DNA from: Heyndrickxia acidiproducens DSM 23148
Lineage (GTDB): Bacteria; Bacillota; Bacilli; Bacillales; Bacillaceae_C
NCBI RefSeq assembly: GCF_000374345.1
Contig: NZ_KB893993.1
Span: 1-55,675 of the forward strand
Direction of reading: 5' to 3'
Length of the DNA stretch: 55,675 bases
Position numbers and translations under genes: made by a program. Shown in pieces: positions 24,369-33,875 of this stretch (position 1 is the first letter of the stretch; the number at the start of each line of letters is the position of its first letter). The notes under the pieces are model-generated. The model was not told the DNA's origin, searched no databases, and was given only the letters and a program-made list of their open reading frames with translations.

Positions 24369-24509
24369 TCACTCCCGCACAAATCTCATCAGCCGCACCC
24401 CCTCGGCAACCTTCACTTTCCCAATTTCCACAAACCCCATCCCCCGGTACAGCTGCACAGCTACCGCCGATGCCGTCCCATAGTTACCGATCTCCAGTTT
24501 CCGAATCAC
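24369..24509 (-). pseudogene. GNAT acetyltransferase C-terminal remnant
   Basis: A 46-residue open frame matches the end of a GNAT N-acetyltransferase: NYGTASAVAVQLYRGMGFVE is the typical helix plus strand around the acetyl-CoA site, followed by LMRFVRE and a stop. The N-terminal three quarters is missing. An AGGAGG and an ATG lie just upstream, but in another frame; a GTG could start the fragment. It adjoins repeat array B, whose growth may have removed the rest. Confidence 0.6.
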
Positions 24510-24540
24510 CCATAAGTTCCTCCTAAATGAAAAATTCTAC

Positions 24541-24569
24541 TTGTAATTATGAGCGATTCAGTGTAAAGT
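24541..24569 (+). promoter_or_regulatory. Promoter of the yitJ-metH operon
   Basis: TTGTAA (24541-24546), 17-base spacer, TAAAGT (24564-24569), just upstream of the S-box. Confidence 0.65.
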
Positions 24570-24603
24570 AAAAACAAATCGAAATATTAATAATTAAATA
24601 GCA

Positions 24604-24707
24604 TTCTTATCCAGAGAGGTGGAGGGACTTGGCCCAAAGAAACCTCAGCAACCAGCCGAAAAAGGCCCGGTGCTAATTCCAACAGGCATGCCTGAAAAGA
24701 TAAGGAG
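24604..24707 (+). ncRNA. SAM riboswitch (S-box, SAM-I)
   Basis: Conserved S-box blocks: CTTATCCAGAGAGGTGGAGG, GAAACCTCAGCAACC, GGTGCTAATTCCAACAG and the closing GATAAGGAGA, which pairs with the first block as P1. It is followed by an intrinsic terminator and the methionine operon. SAM binding should terminate transcription. Confidence 0.95.
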
Positions 24708-24719
24708 ACACTTTTAAAT

Positions 24720-24750
24720 CAAGCCTCCTTATGCAAGGGGGCTTTTTTCG
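24720..24750 (+). terminator. S-box-controlled terminator
   Basis: Stem AAGCCTCCTT / AAGGGGGCTT, ATGC loop, six Ts. Confidence 0.9.
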
Positions 24751-24800
24751 TACATAAAAGTACCCCCTGCCAAACAATCCCAGCCAAAAGGAGTGTAAAC

Positions 24801-26642
24801 ATGGATCTACTCACAACATTAAAATCGCAAATCCTTGTCGCAGACGGCGCGATGGGCACGCTTTTGTACGCGTACGGCGCCGATACCTGCTATGAAGAAT
24901 TCAACCTGACGCATCCCGAAGATATTCACGCCATCCACCGCGCCTATATCGATGCCGGTGCCTCGGTCATCCAGACGAATACCTACAGCGCCAACTATAT
25001 CAAACTTGCCCAGTACGGACTTGAGGAAAAAGTAGGAGACATCAACAAAGCAGCAGTCCGGATTGCCAAAGAAGCGGCCGCACCAGAAACATTCATCCTC
25101 GGTACGGTCGGCGGCATCCGCAGCCACAGGAAAAACGCGGCCACGCTTGCCGAAATCAAGCGGACTTTTCGCGAGCAGATTTTCCATCTTTTAGACGAAG
25201 GGGTCGATGCGCTTTTGCTTGAAACGTATTTTGACGCTGAAGAACTGTTTGCGGTCACAGAGATTGCCAAAAAAGAAGCCGATATTCCGGTGATCGCCCA
25301 GTTTTCACTGGTTGAACCGGGTGTGCTTCAAAACGGGATCCCGGTAGCGCAGGCCTTTAAAGAACTGGAAAACCGCGGCGCTGATATCATCGGCCTTAAT
25401 TGCCGGCTCGGCCCGCACCATATGATCCAGTCGTTTGAAGAAATCCCGATTCCGGAACATGCCTATTTATCGGCCTATCCGAATGCCAGCTTGTTAGATT
25501 TAGAGGATGGCAAAATTACCTTTACCAATAATGCCGATTATTTTAAAACCTGTGCCGCAAAATTGGTTGCGCAAGGCGTCCGCCTGATCGGGGGGTGCTG
25601 CGGGACAACCCCGGACCATGTTAAAGCCATTGCAGCAGGTGTCGCAGGTTTGGAACCGGTCACTGAAAAAACCGTGCGCCCGCCAAAAATTGAAATTGAA
25701 GTCACAGAACGCAAATCCCTGGAAACGCCGCTCCATGAAATCGCCAAAACCAGGCGCTCCGTGATCGTCGAATTCGATACACCGAAAACCCTGCGCACCG
25801 AGCGCTTTTTCGAAGGTGCAAAGGCCCTGAAAGAAGCAGGTATCGATGCGCTCACGATGGCCGACAATTCGCTTGCGAGCCCACGCATCAGCAACACAGC
25901 GATTGCGACCATTTTAAAAGAAAAGCACGGCATCCGACCGCTTGTCCATATCACCTGCCGCGACCGCAATCTGATCGGGCTGCAGTCGCACTTAATGGGC
26001 CTTGATGCACTTGGGATTGACCAAATTCTTGCCGTCACGGGCGATCCGTCAAAAATCGGCGACTTTCCGGGGGCAACGAGCGTGTACGACCTGTCATCGA
26101 TGGATCTGATCGCAATGATCAAACAGTTCAACGAAGGCATCTCGCATTCCGGAAAATCACTGCAGCGGAAAACACATTTCTCAGTTGCCGGCGCATTTAA
26201 CCCGAATGTCCGCAATCTTGATAGAGCAGTCGGCCGCCTTGAACGCAAAATCAGAAGCGGCGCCGACTACTTTATCACGCAGCCGCTTTACACGGAAGAA
26301 AAAATCCGCCAAGTTTACGAGGCGACAAAGCATTTGGAAGCACCGATCTATCTCGGCATCATGCCGCTGACAAGCTACCGGAACGCAAACTTTCTGCACA
26401 ACGAAGTCCCGGGCATTACGCTGACCGATGAGATTTTAACGGTGATGGAAAAAACGCAGGGCGACCCGCTTAAAGCGCGTGAAGAAAGCCTTGCCCTGAG
26501 CCGGCGCCTGATCGATGCCGCGCTCGACTGTTTCAACGGCATTTACCTGATCACGCCGCTCGACCGCTACGACTTGACGGCTGAGTGCGCACGCTACATC
26601 CATTCGAAGGAGGAATCAATCCATGGGGCAACGATTATCTGA
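24801..26642 (+). CDS. yitJ: Bifunctional homocysteine S-methyltransferase / methylenetetrahydrofolate reductase
   Basis: Fusion of 613 residues. Residues about 1-290 are a zinc homocysteine methyltransferase domain (ILVADGAMGTLL near the start; zinc cysteines in GLNCRLG and GGCCGTTPDHV). Residues about 310-613 are a MetF-like flavin reductase (TITCRDRN-like VHITCRDRN, ILAVTGDPSK, FSVAGAFNPN, DYFITQPLY). Together they make 5-methyl-THF and methylate homocysteine. The start follows AAAAGGAGTG. It is the first gene after the S-box. metH overlaps its last 20 bases, so the two are cotranscribed and probably coupled in translation. Confidence 0.93.
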   Translation: MDLLTTLKSQILVADGAMGTLLYAYGADTCYEEFNLTHPEDIHAIHRAYIDAGASVIQTNTYSANYIKLAQYGLEEKVGDINKAAVRIAKEAAAPETFILGTVGGIRSHRKNAATLAEIKRTFREQIFHLLDEGVDALLLETYFDAEELFAVTEIAKKEADIPVIAQFSLVEPGVLQNGIPVAQAFKELENRGADIIGLNCRLGPHHMIQSFEEIPIPEHAYLSAYPNASLLDLEDGKITFTNNADYFKTCAAKLVAQGVRLIGGCCGTTPDHVKAIAAGVAGLEPVTEKTVRPPKIEIEVTERKSLETPLHEIAKTRRSVIVEFDTPKTLRTERFFEGAKALKEAGIDALTMADNSLASPRISNTAIATILKEKHGIRPLVHITCRDRNLIGLQSHLMGLDALGIDQILAVTGDPSKIGDFPGATSVYDLSSMDLIAMIKQFNEGISHSGKSLQRKTHFSVAGAFNPNVRNLDRAVGRLERKIRSGADYFITQPLYTEEKIRQVYEATKHLEAPIYLGIMPLTSYRNANFLHNEVPGITLTDEILTVMEKTQGDPLKAREESLALSRRLIDAALDCFNGIYLITPLDRYDLTAECARYIHSKEESIHGATII

Positions 26643-29600
26643 GCCACCCGCCAAAACACGATCTCAACAGGACCCGGAACCGGAGAAGAAATTGCAAACC
26701 AATACGCAATTTGAACGGGATCCGAATACGGAAACGAGTTTGCACACCAATACGGAATTTGAACAAGCCCCGGATACGGAGAAAAATTTGCACACAAAAT
26801 CACAATTTGAACAGGAACTCGAAAAGCGTATTCTGATTCTGGACGGCGCAATGGGGACGATGATTCAGCAGAAAAACTTGAGTGCGGCAGATTTCGGCGA
26901 CGAAGCATACGAGGGCTGTAATGAGTATTTGGTGCTGACCGCGCCTGATGTGATTGCCTCGATCCACGAAGCTTACCTGGAAGCGGGGGCTGATATCATC
27001 GAAACGGACACATTTGGCGCCACCAGCATCGTGCTCGATGAATACGGCCTTGGTAATCTTGCTGAAAAAATCAATACCGAAGCGGCCTGCCTTGCCAAAC
27101 AGGCTGCAGAAAAATATTCAACACCGGCGCGCCCGCGTTTCGTTGCCGGCTCTATGGGCCCGACGACCAAAACGCTGTCCGTCACCGGGGGGACCACGTT
27201 TGCCGCCTTAAAAACCGCCTACCAGGAACAGGCGCGCGGGCTGATCAAAGGTGGTGCAGATGCATTACTCGTTGAAACGTCGCAGGATTTGTTAAATGTC
27301 AAAGCGGCTTTTCTCGGAATCACGGATGCTTTTGCCGAAACCGAAAAAAACTGCCGCTCCTCATCTCCGGGACCATTGAGCCGATGGGCACGACGCTTGC
27401 CGGCCAAAACATTGAAGCGTTCTACATCTCGGTTGCGCATATGCACCCGGTCTCAGTCGGCCTCAACTGTGCAACCGGGCCCGAATTTATGTCCGACTCG
27501 ATCCGCACGCTCTCAGGCCTTGCGAAAACCGCCGTCAGCTGTTACCCGAATGCCGGCCTTCCCGATGAAGAAGGCCATTACCACGAAACACCGCAGTCGC
27601 TCGCAACCAAAATGAAGGGGTTTGCGGAAAAAGGCTGGCTCAATATCGCAGGCGGCTGTTGCGGCACAACGCCGGAACATATCAAAGCGCTAAACGAAGC
27701 ACTCGCCGGTCTGCCGCCGCGGAAGCCGAATCACGTCCAGTACCATGCCGTTTCCGGAATTGAGCCGTTCATTTATGACGACCCGTCGACGCGGCCGATT
27801 TTTGTCGGCGAACGCACCAATGTCATCGGATCACGCAAATTCAAACGCCTGATTGCAGAAGGCAAGTTTGAAGAAGCAAGCGAAATCGCGCGCACCCAGG
27901 TCAAAAACGGCGCCCAGGTCATCGATGTCTGCCTTGCTGACCCGGACCGTGAAGAAATCAGCGACATGGAGCAGTTTATCTCGATGGCTGTGAAAAAAAT
28001 CAAAGTGCCGCTTATGATTGATTCAACCGACGAGGCCGTCATCGAAAAAGCTTTTACGTACTGCCAGGGAAAAAGCCTTATCAATTCCATTAATCTTGAA
28101 AATGGCACCGAACGCTTTGAAAAAGTCGTCCCGCTTTTGCACCGGTACGGCGGCGCTGTTGTTGTCGGCACGATTGACGAAGAAGGGATGGCGGTTACGG
28201 CTGAACGCAAACTTGAAGTCGCCCGCCGTTCCTACGATCTGCTTGTCCATACATACGGCCTTGACCCGCATGATCTGATTTTCGATCCGCTCGTATTCCC
28301 GGCCGGCACCGGCGATAAGCAGTATTTCGGCGCCGCCAAAGAAACGGTCGAAGGCATCCGCCTCATCAAGGAAGCCCTACCGGAATGCCAGACCATCCTT
28401 GGCGTTAGCAATGTTTCATTCGGCCTGCCGCCAGCCGGACGCGAAGTGCTCAACTCCGTCTTTCTCTACCACTGTACGAAAGCCGGGCTCGATTATGCGA
28501 TCGTTAATACCGAAAAACTCGAGCGCTTTGCTTCAATCCCGGAAGAAAGTGTGCGGATGGCCGAGAAACTGTTATTTGAAACAAGCGACGAAGCCCTTGC
28601 CGCCTTTACCGAACTTTACCGCGGCAAGGTTCAGAAGAAAAAGGTTGCCGCTAGCACGATGACGCTTCCCGAACGGCTCGCCAATTATGTCGTTGAAGGC
28701 ACGAAAGAAGGCCTGATTCCGGATCTTGAACAAGCACTCAAGGAATACCCAAACCCGCTTGCGATCATCAACGGCCCGCTCATGGATGGCATGGCAGAAG
28801 TTGGCCGCCTCTTTAACGACAACCAGCTCATCGTGGCCGAAGTGTTGCAGAGCGCGGAAGTCATGAAAGCATCGGTCGCCTTTTTGGAACCGTATATGGA
28901 AAAAAACGAAACGAGCACAAAAGGAAAAATCGTGCTCGCCACTGTAAAAGGCGACGTCCATGACATCGGCAAAAATCTCGTCGACATCATTTTATCGAAT
29001 AATGGCTATGACGTGGTCGACCTCGGCATCAAAGTCGCCCCGGCAGACCTCATTCAGGCGGTGAGAAAAGAAAAACCGGATGTCATTGGGCTTTCGGGCC
29101 TGCTCGTCAAATCTGCCCAACAAATGGTCCTGACCGCCCAGGATTTAAAAGAAGCCGGCATCCAGCAGCCCATTTTGGTCGGCGGTGCAGCATTGTCACG
29201 AAAATTTACCTTAAATAAAATTTCACCGCAATACGAAGGGCTTGTCGTCTATGCAAAAGATGCAATGGACGGCCTCGCCCTTGCCAACCGCCTGCAAGAC
29301 AGTGAGGAACGGGCCACACTAAGGTCTGAAATTCAAGCCCAGCGTGAGAAACAGGCTGCCATTAGCGGAAGAACGATAGCGCCTGTCCAGACCGCTGTAA
29401 TAGAAGCACCGCGCCGCTCAGCTGTTTCAAAAGATGCGCCGGTTTACCAGCCGCCTGACCTCAAGCGGCATGTGCTGCGCAATTATCCGTTAAGTTTTAT
29501 TGAACCGTATGTCAACATGCAAATGCTGCTCGGCCACCATCTCGGTTTAAAAGGAAAAATCGACAGGCTGCTGGCAGAAGGGGACGAACGTGCGATTAAA

Positions 29601-30269
29601 CTGAAAGAACAAGTTGACGCCCTGCGGAACCGGGTGAGGGAAAAGCAAATGCTCAAGCCTTCAGCCGTTTACCAATTCTTCCCGGCCCAATCGGACGGAA
29701 ATGATTTAATCATTTACGGGGAAACAAGTCCGTTGCACCCCGGTGAAGTGCCGGATTCGAAATCCTTGCGCGTTATAGAACGATTCACCTTCCCGCGCCA
29801 AAATAAAGGGCAGCATTTGTGCCTGTCCGATTATGTGCGCAGCGTCGACAGCGGGGTCGTCGACTACGTCTGCATGTTCGCAGTCGTCGCCGGCAAAAAC
29901 ATCCGCGCCTATGCCCGGCAGTTAAAAGAAAAAGGCGAATACTTCGAGAGCCACGCCCTGCAGGCCCTCGCCCTCGAAACAGCAGAAGGCTTTGCTGAAC
30001 GCCTGCACGAACTCATCCGTGACCAATGGGGCTTCCCGGACCCGGCCGACTTCACCATGCAGCAGCGCTTCGCCGCCAAATACCAGGGCCAGCGCTACTC
30101 ATTCGGCTACCCGGCCTGCCCGAACCTGGAAGACCAGGCCAAACTCTTCAAACTGCTCGAACCCGAAAAAATCGGCCTCCACCTCACCGAAGGCTATATG
30201 ATGGAACCCGAAGCAGCAGTAACAGCCCTGGTATTCTCCCATCCGGAAGCACGGTATTATGCGGTGTAA
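26623..30269 (+). pseudogene. metH: Cobalamin-dependent methionine synthase, frame-disrupted copy as sequenced
   Basis: Domain content is complete for MetH (about 1215 residues if restored): homocysteine methyltransferase (LILDGAMGTMIQ; zinc GGCCGTTPEH), pterin-binding domain (VGERTNVIGSRKF), B12 cap and B12 domain (VKGDVHDIGKNLV, with the cobalt-ligand histidine), and SAM-activation domain ending in GYMMEPEAAVTALVFSHPE. The reading frame changes at A7 (27344-27350). The first frame runs from 26623; the remaining protein continues one frame back from 27351 (LPLLISGTIEPMGT). One extra A would restore it, so a homopolymer sequencing error or a true mutation is likely. The ATG at 26623 follows AAGGAGGAA. 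The first 65 or so residues are an unusual repetitive extension. Confidence 0.85.
26672..26815 (+). repeat. Three 48-bp tandem repeats in the metH 5' end
   Basis: AATTTGAAC recurs at 26708, 26756 and 26804, exactly 48 bases apart, within a longer similar unit. The units encode 16-residue repeats of the type LHTNTEFEQAPDTEKN, forming a hydrophilic extension before the conserved MetH start. Confidence 0.85.
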
Positions 30270-30396
30270 AAAAGAAACCCAAAACGGGTAATGGGTTCCG
30301 TTCCCTATCGCAAAACGTAAATTTACAAATAAAGATGTAAAGTAAAATGCATATCAAAATACTTCGCATATACCGAGCTTTTTGTTTAAAAAATTA

Positions 30397-30428
30397 AATA
30401 GCCCGGTCTAAAAGGTCTGGGCTATTCT
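30397..30428 (+). terminator. Hairpin after metH
   Basis: AATAGCCC / GGGCTATT stem; the T tract after it is weak. Possible terminator of the methionine operon. Confidence 0.45.
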
Positions 30429-30519
30429 CAAAATTTATTTTTCTCGCTTATTGGGATACCGTCAGGAAGATGCAGGTACAACGCTAGGCACATTTTCAAG
30501 ACGATTCCCCCAACGACAA

Positions 30520-30560
30520 TAAAACGCCCTCAACCAAAGAATAGGATGAGGGCGTGTTTT
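30520..30560. terminator. Terminator after the Ltp-type gene
   Basis: AAAACGCCCTCA / TGAGGGCGTGTTTT. On the minus strand it ends in a TTTTATT tract just past the gene. Confidence 0.75.
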
Positions 30561-30565
30561 GCGTT

Positions 30566-31225
30566 TTATTTACCTAAATGCTTAATAGCGTAATCAGCTT
30601 CTTCTTGTGTAAATTTTTCACCGTTTTCAGATGTCAGTTGGTCTCTTATCGCTTCTGGTGACATACTCATTGATTTCTGATAACTTTTTGCTTTTACCAA
30701 GGCATTTTTATTAAAATTGGCTTTCATATTGTCAATTGCGTACTGTGCTTCTTCTTGTGTGAATCTTTCACCGTTTTCAGAAATAAGCTGGTCATAAGTT
30801 CCTTGTTTTGACAAATGCATAGATTTTGAATAGGATTCAGCCTTCTTCAAAGCGTTAGCCTTCCAATCAAATTCAAGATTATCCATTGCATACTTAGCAG
30901 CTTCTGCAGAAAACTGTTCACCATTTTCTGAAGTTAATTGGTCATAAATAGCATTTTTGGACATGTTCATTGTTTTTGCGTACGATTCAGCTTTTTTCAA
31001 AGCAGACTTATATTCTCCAGGAACGTTATCCTCTGCCTTCGTATCCTCTTTTTTCTCTGGCTTATCCTTTACTGATTTGGTGACAGCCGGCTTGCTTTCC
31101 TTTTTGTTTGAGTCCGATGTGCCATCATCGTTGCCGTTGACAGCAGCCCCGATAATAATGATAGCAATCACCCAAACCCACCATTTTTTATAGAACGGTT
31201 TTTTCTGTTTTTGTTGTTTCCCCAA
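30566..31225 (-). CDS. Ltp-repeat surface protein (superinfection-exclusion-like)
   Basis: Membrane-anchored extracellular protein of 219 residues. A basic start and one hydrophobic helix (about residues 15-30) are followed by a charged linker to about residue 68. Three near-identical 50-residue repeats follow (about 72-121, 122-171, 172-219). Each has an ALKKAESYxKxMxMS helix and a DQLTSENGExFTxEEAxYAI helix, the Lipoprotein_Ltp pattern. It lacks a lipobox, so anchoring is by the helix. Phage-encoded Ltp proteins block DNA injection by other phages; cellular members are otherwise uncharacterised. The TTG start at 31225 follows AGGGGG. Confidence 0.82.
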   Translation of the reverse strand: MGKQQKQKKPFYKKWWVWVIAIIIIGAAVNGNDDGTSDSNKKESKPAVTKSVKDKPEKKEDTKAEDNVPGEYKSALKKAESYAKTMNMSKNAIYDQLTSENGEQFSAEAAKYAMDNLEFDWKANALKKAESYSKSMHLSKQGTYDQLISENGERFTQEEAQYAIDNMKANFNKNALVKAKSYQKSMSMSPEAIRDQLTSENGEKFTQEEADYAIKHLGK

Positions 31226-31467
31226 TTCCTGTACCCCCTATGTCATTTTACGTAAAATTATATCATATCTCTAGTAAAATAGTATCATTCTTTTAGTCTT
31301 GCTTAGTGTTGTAAATCTACATTTTCCAGACGCTACCCTTATTCACTAAAACATCCCGACAGTTTAACTGCGTTGGTTCAAAAAATATTCATATTTGAAC
31401 ATTCGAGAGGTTATATCAAAATCATTTATTTATGGGAAAAAATATATTCTTTAGGAGAGGAAAACTA

Positions 31468-31572
31468 ATGTGTCTTGAATTATTCACAGTATTTACTACA
31501 GGAAGCATAATTAGTGGTATAAATCAGGCTTTTAGGAAAACCCTTTATGTGAAAAATATGAAAATGAATTAA
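31468..31572 (+). CDS. Putative 34-residue small protein
   Basis: Not recognised. The ATG at 31468 is preceded by TAGGAGAGG at ideal spacing. The product starts MCLELFTVFTTGS and ends in a basic KTLYVKNMKMN tail; the middle is moderately hydrophobic. It sits alone in the 500-base gap between the Ltp gene and fetA. Nothing else in that gap is identified. Confidence 0.35.
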   Translation: MCLELFTVFTTGSIISGINQAFRKTLYVKNMKMN

Positions 31573-31721
31573 TTTATGGTAAGGTAATCCAACATAATGG
31601 ATTCTAAATGACCTACCGAAAATGCACTAGATTTAAATCACATCTCCGTATAGAAAAATTGGCAAAAACCCCACAAACTGTTACGATAAAGCCAAAAACA
31701 TCACATAAGGATGAAGAACCA

Positions 31722-32477
31722 ATGATACAAACCAATCAGACAAGCACCCCGGAGGCAGCCTTTATCAATGTCAGGAAATCCTTCCTCCACAATAACGAGA
31801 AAATCCCGGTCCTAAAAGGCATAACGGGGGAAGTCAAAACAGGGGAGATTCTCACCATTATCGGTCCGTCCGGTTCCGGAAAAAGCACGTTGTTATCTTT
31901 GTGCAATCTGCTGATTACGCCGGATGAAGGCGAAGTGCGGATCCGGGGAAAAGAAGTGCGCGCCTGGAATATTCAGGAGTTGAGACGCCGCGTCGGCATT
32001 GCTTTCCAATCGGCTCCGATGCTGTCCGGAACGGCGCTTGAAAATCTCCAGTTGCCAGCCAAACTGCAGGGCAGGGAGCTGGATGACCCGGAAAAGTATA
32101 TGGAATATGTCGGCCTGCCGAAAAATCTCCTAAACAGGAAAGCGAAAGAACTTTCCGGCGGGCAGCGGCAAAGATTGTCGCTTGCCCGCACGCTCGTCAA
32201 TGAGCCGGGCATTTTGCTGCTTGATGAAGTCACCTCGGCCCTCGATTCGATATCAGCGCATGAAGTTGAAGAACTGATCGTGCGTATCAATCGCGAGCGG
32301 CACACGACGATTCTCTGGGTCACCCACGATTTGGCGCAGGCGGAAAGAGTAGGGGAAGATACCTGGCTCCTCATTGACGGCAAGCTGATTGAAAAAGCGC
32401 CGACTCGGGAATTTTTCACCAGCCCGAAAACAACGGAAGCCCAACACTTTTTAGAAATGAAGAGGGGAACAAAATGA
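31722..32477 (+). CDS. fetA: ABC transporter ATPase, FetA/YjkB type
   Basis: ATP-binding protein of 251 residues: Walker [10 protein letters not shown], signature LSGGQRQRLSLARTL, Walker B ILLLDEVTSALD and WVTHDLAQ. The ATG at 31722 follows AAGGATGAAG; upstream in-frame residues do not resemble the family. It overlaps the next gene by four bases (ATGA), so the two subunits are coupled. FetAB in E. coli exports iron and protects against oxidative stress; the plant STAR1/STAR2 homologues are linked to aluminium. The substrate here is inferred only. Confidence 0.85.
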   Translation: MIQTNQTSTPEAAFINVRKSFLHNNEKIPVLKGITGEVKTGEILTIIGPSGSGKSTLLSLCNLLITPDEGEVRIRGKEVRAWNIQELRRRVGIAFQSAPMLSGTALENLQLPAKLQGRELDDPEKYMEYVGLPKNLLNRKAKELSGGQRQRLSLARTLVNEPGILLLDEVTSALDSISAHEVEELIVRINRERHTTILWVTHDLAQAERVGEDTWLLIDGKLIEKAPTREFFTSPKTTEAQHFLEMKRGTK

Positions 32478-33232
32478 ATTTGCTCACCATACTGCTCAGT
32501 TCCAGTTTTGTCATTCTTGCCCTGTTTCTATCTGCCGCTTTTAAGCTCGGGCTTGGCCGTGATTTGATCATCACAAGCATCCGCGCAGCGATCCAACTGC
32601 TAATTGTCGGCTATATTTTAAAAGCGGTCTTCGGTTTTGACCATGCGTCTGTTATGATTCTGATGGTGTTAGTGATGATCGCGGTCGCTGCCGGAAATGC
32701 GGAAAAACGAGGGAAGGGGCTGCCGCATATTTTCTGGATCATCTTTATTACGATCGCGATTGTGGAAACGGTCAGCCAGGGCCTTCTGCTCGGATTGCGG
32801 ATCGTGCCGGCCACACCGCAATATGTCATTTCGATCAGCGGTATGATCATCGGAAACTCGATGGTAATCGCCAATCTTTTCTTAAACCGTTTAAAAGGCG
32901 AACTGGAGATGAGAAAAGAGGAAGTCATGCTTGTGCTATCACTTGGCGGGACCCAAAAGCAGTCCATCTATCCCGTGCTGAAGCAGTCAATCCGCGCAAG
33001 CCTTATTCCGACAATCGAAAGCCAGCGGACCATTGGGCTTGTCCAACTGCCGGGTATGATGACCGGCCAGATTATTGCCGGTGCTGATCCGATCCAGGCT
33101 GTCCGCTTCCAACTGCTGGTCGTCTTTATGATCATGGCTGCTGCATCGTTAACAGCAATTATCCTCGGTTTTCTCATTTACCCAAGGCTGTTTAACCAGA
33201 ACCAGCAGCTTGAGATCCAGGCGTGGAAATAA
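32474..33232 (+). CDS. fetB: ABC transporter permease, FetB/UPF0014 family
   Basis: Membrane protein of 252 residues with about seven hydrophobic segments. Characteristic blocks are SIRAAIQLLIVGYIL, SGMIIGNSMVIANLFLNR and IESQRTIGLVQLPGMMTGQI. It pairs with the overlapping ATPase. Two hairpins follow (33331-33365 and 33419-33470), the second a strong terminator. Confidence 0.88.
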   Translation: MNLLTILLSSSFVILALFLSAAFKLGLGRDLIITSIRAAIQLLIVGYILKAVFGFDHASVMILMVLVMIAVAAGNAEKRGKGLPHIFWIIFITIAIVETVSQGLLLGLRIVPATPQYVISISGMIIGNSMVIANLFLNRLKGELEMRKEEVMLVLSLGGTQKQSIYPVLKQSIRASLIPTIESQRTIGLVQLPGMMTGQIIAGADPIQAVRFQLLVVFMIMAAASLTAIILGFLIYPRLFNQNQQLEIQAWK

Positions 33233-33330
33233 CGGAAAACTTTCTCCCACCTGGCGTTTTCCCCATGAATCTTGCGGTGGGAGTCCGTTACGTTGGGTTA
33301 AAAAGCTTTCTGTCCCCGAAGATTTCGACA

Positions 33331-33365
33331 AAAAGCAGGATATTTCCACGGAAATATCCCGGCTT
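33331..33365. other. Hairpin downstream of fetB
   Basis: GGATATTTCC / GGAAATATCC arms around AC, inside an outer AAGC/GGCTT pair. No T run. Confidence 0.4.
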
Positions 33366-33418
33366 TAGCGAAAACTTGTGTAATATTTTGCAAAATAAAC
33401 CATCTATATGTATTGAAC

Positions 33419-33470
33419 AAAAAGCGGAAATCCAGAGGGAAAGGGGAAGATTCTGGATTTCCGCTTTTAA
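33419..33470. terminator. Bidirectional terminator between fetB and csbD-like gene
   Basis: AAAAGCGGAAATCCAGA / TCTGGATTTCCGCTTTT, a 17-pair stem with A/T runs on both outer sides. Confidence 0.8.
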
Positions 33471-33588
33471 AACTCTATTGGAAAGAGTCGGCATTGATTG
33501 CCAGCCGCATGTACATTTTCTTCAATTCATCAATCAGTTTTACATCGTTACGCGAAACGATAAGCAGCCGTTACACTGCACAATCATT

Positions 33589-33780
33589 TTATTTATTTTG
33601 ATGTGCCATACGGTCTTTTGCATCGCCTATTGATTCCTGGGTTTTGCCTTTTGCTTTGTCAGCTTTTGCTTCCGTTTTCTTGCCGGCATCATCTGTCGCA
33701 TTTGCCAAGGCTTCTTTGGCATCCCCTTTTAATTGGTTGAATTTGCCTTTTAGCTTGTCTTTCATGGAATCCTTGTCCAT
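33589..33780 (-). CDS. CsbD-family stress protein
   Basis: Small hydrophilic protein of 63 residues with the CsbD pattern: KLKGKFNQLKGDAKEALANAT, then repeated lysine/alanine-rich helix. In B. subtilis the family is under SigB general-stress control; its function is unknown. The ATG at 33780 is chosen because AAAGGAGG lies ten bases before it; an ATG at 33789 is too close. Confidence 0.88.
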   Translation of the reverse strand: MDKDSMKDKLKGKFNQLKGDAKEALANATDDAGKKTEAKADKAKGKTQESIGDAKDRMAHQNK

Positions 33781-33875
33781 TATTTTCATTCCTCCTTTAA
33801 CCTTTGTTCACTTCACATATTCCCTCAATGGAATGGATTAAACGCAGGTAAGGAGGCAGTTCTCCGGCAGACCAA

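Noticed and set aside
24819..25187. Minus-strand ORFs across yitJ, metH, glyS, EPS and other genes
   Set aside because: They are antisense shadows of strongly supported genes with no ribosome binding sites or family motifs.
27384..30269. MetH as a normal separate gene starting at 27384
   Set aside because: The start falls inside the homocysteine-methyltransferase domain with no ribosome binding site; the upstream frame supplies the missing part.
33471..33588. Small minus-strand coding remnant (NDVKLIDELKKMYMRLAINA)
   Set aside because: An open frame with protein-like residues exists, but it has no start codon, no ribosome binding site and no family I can name.
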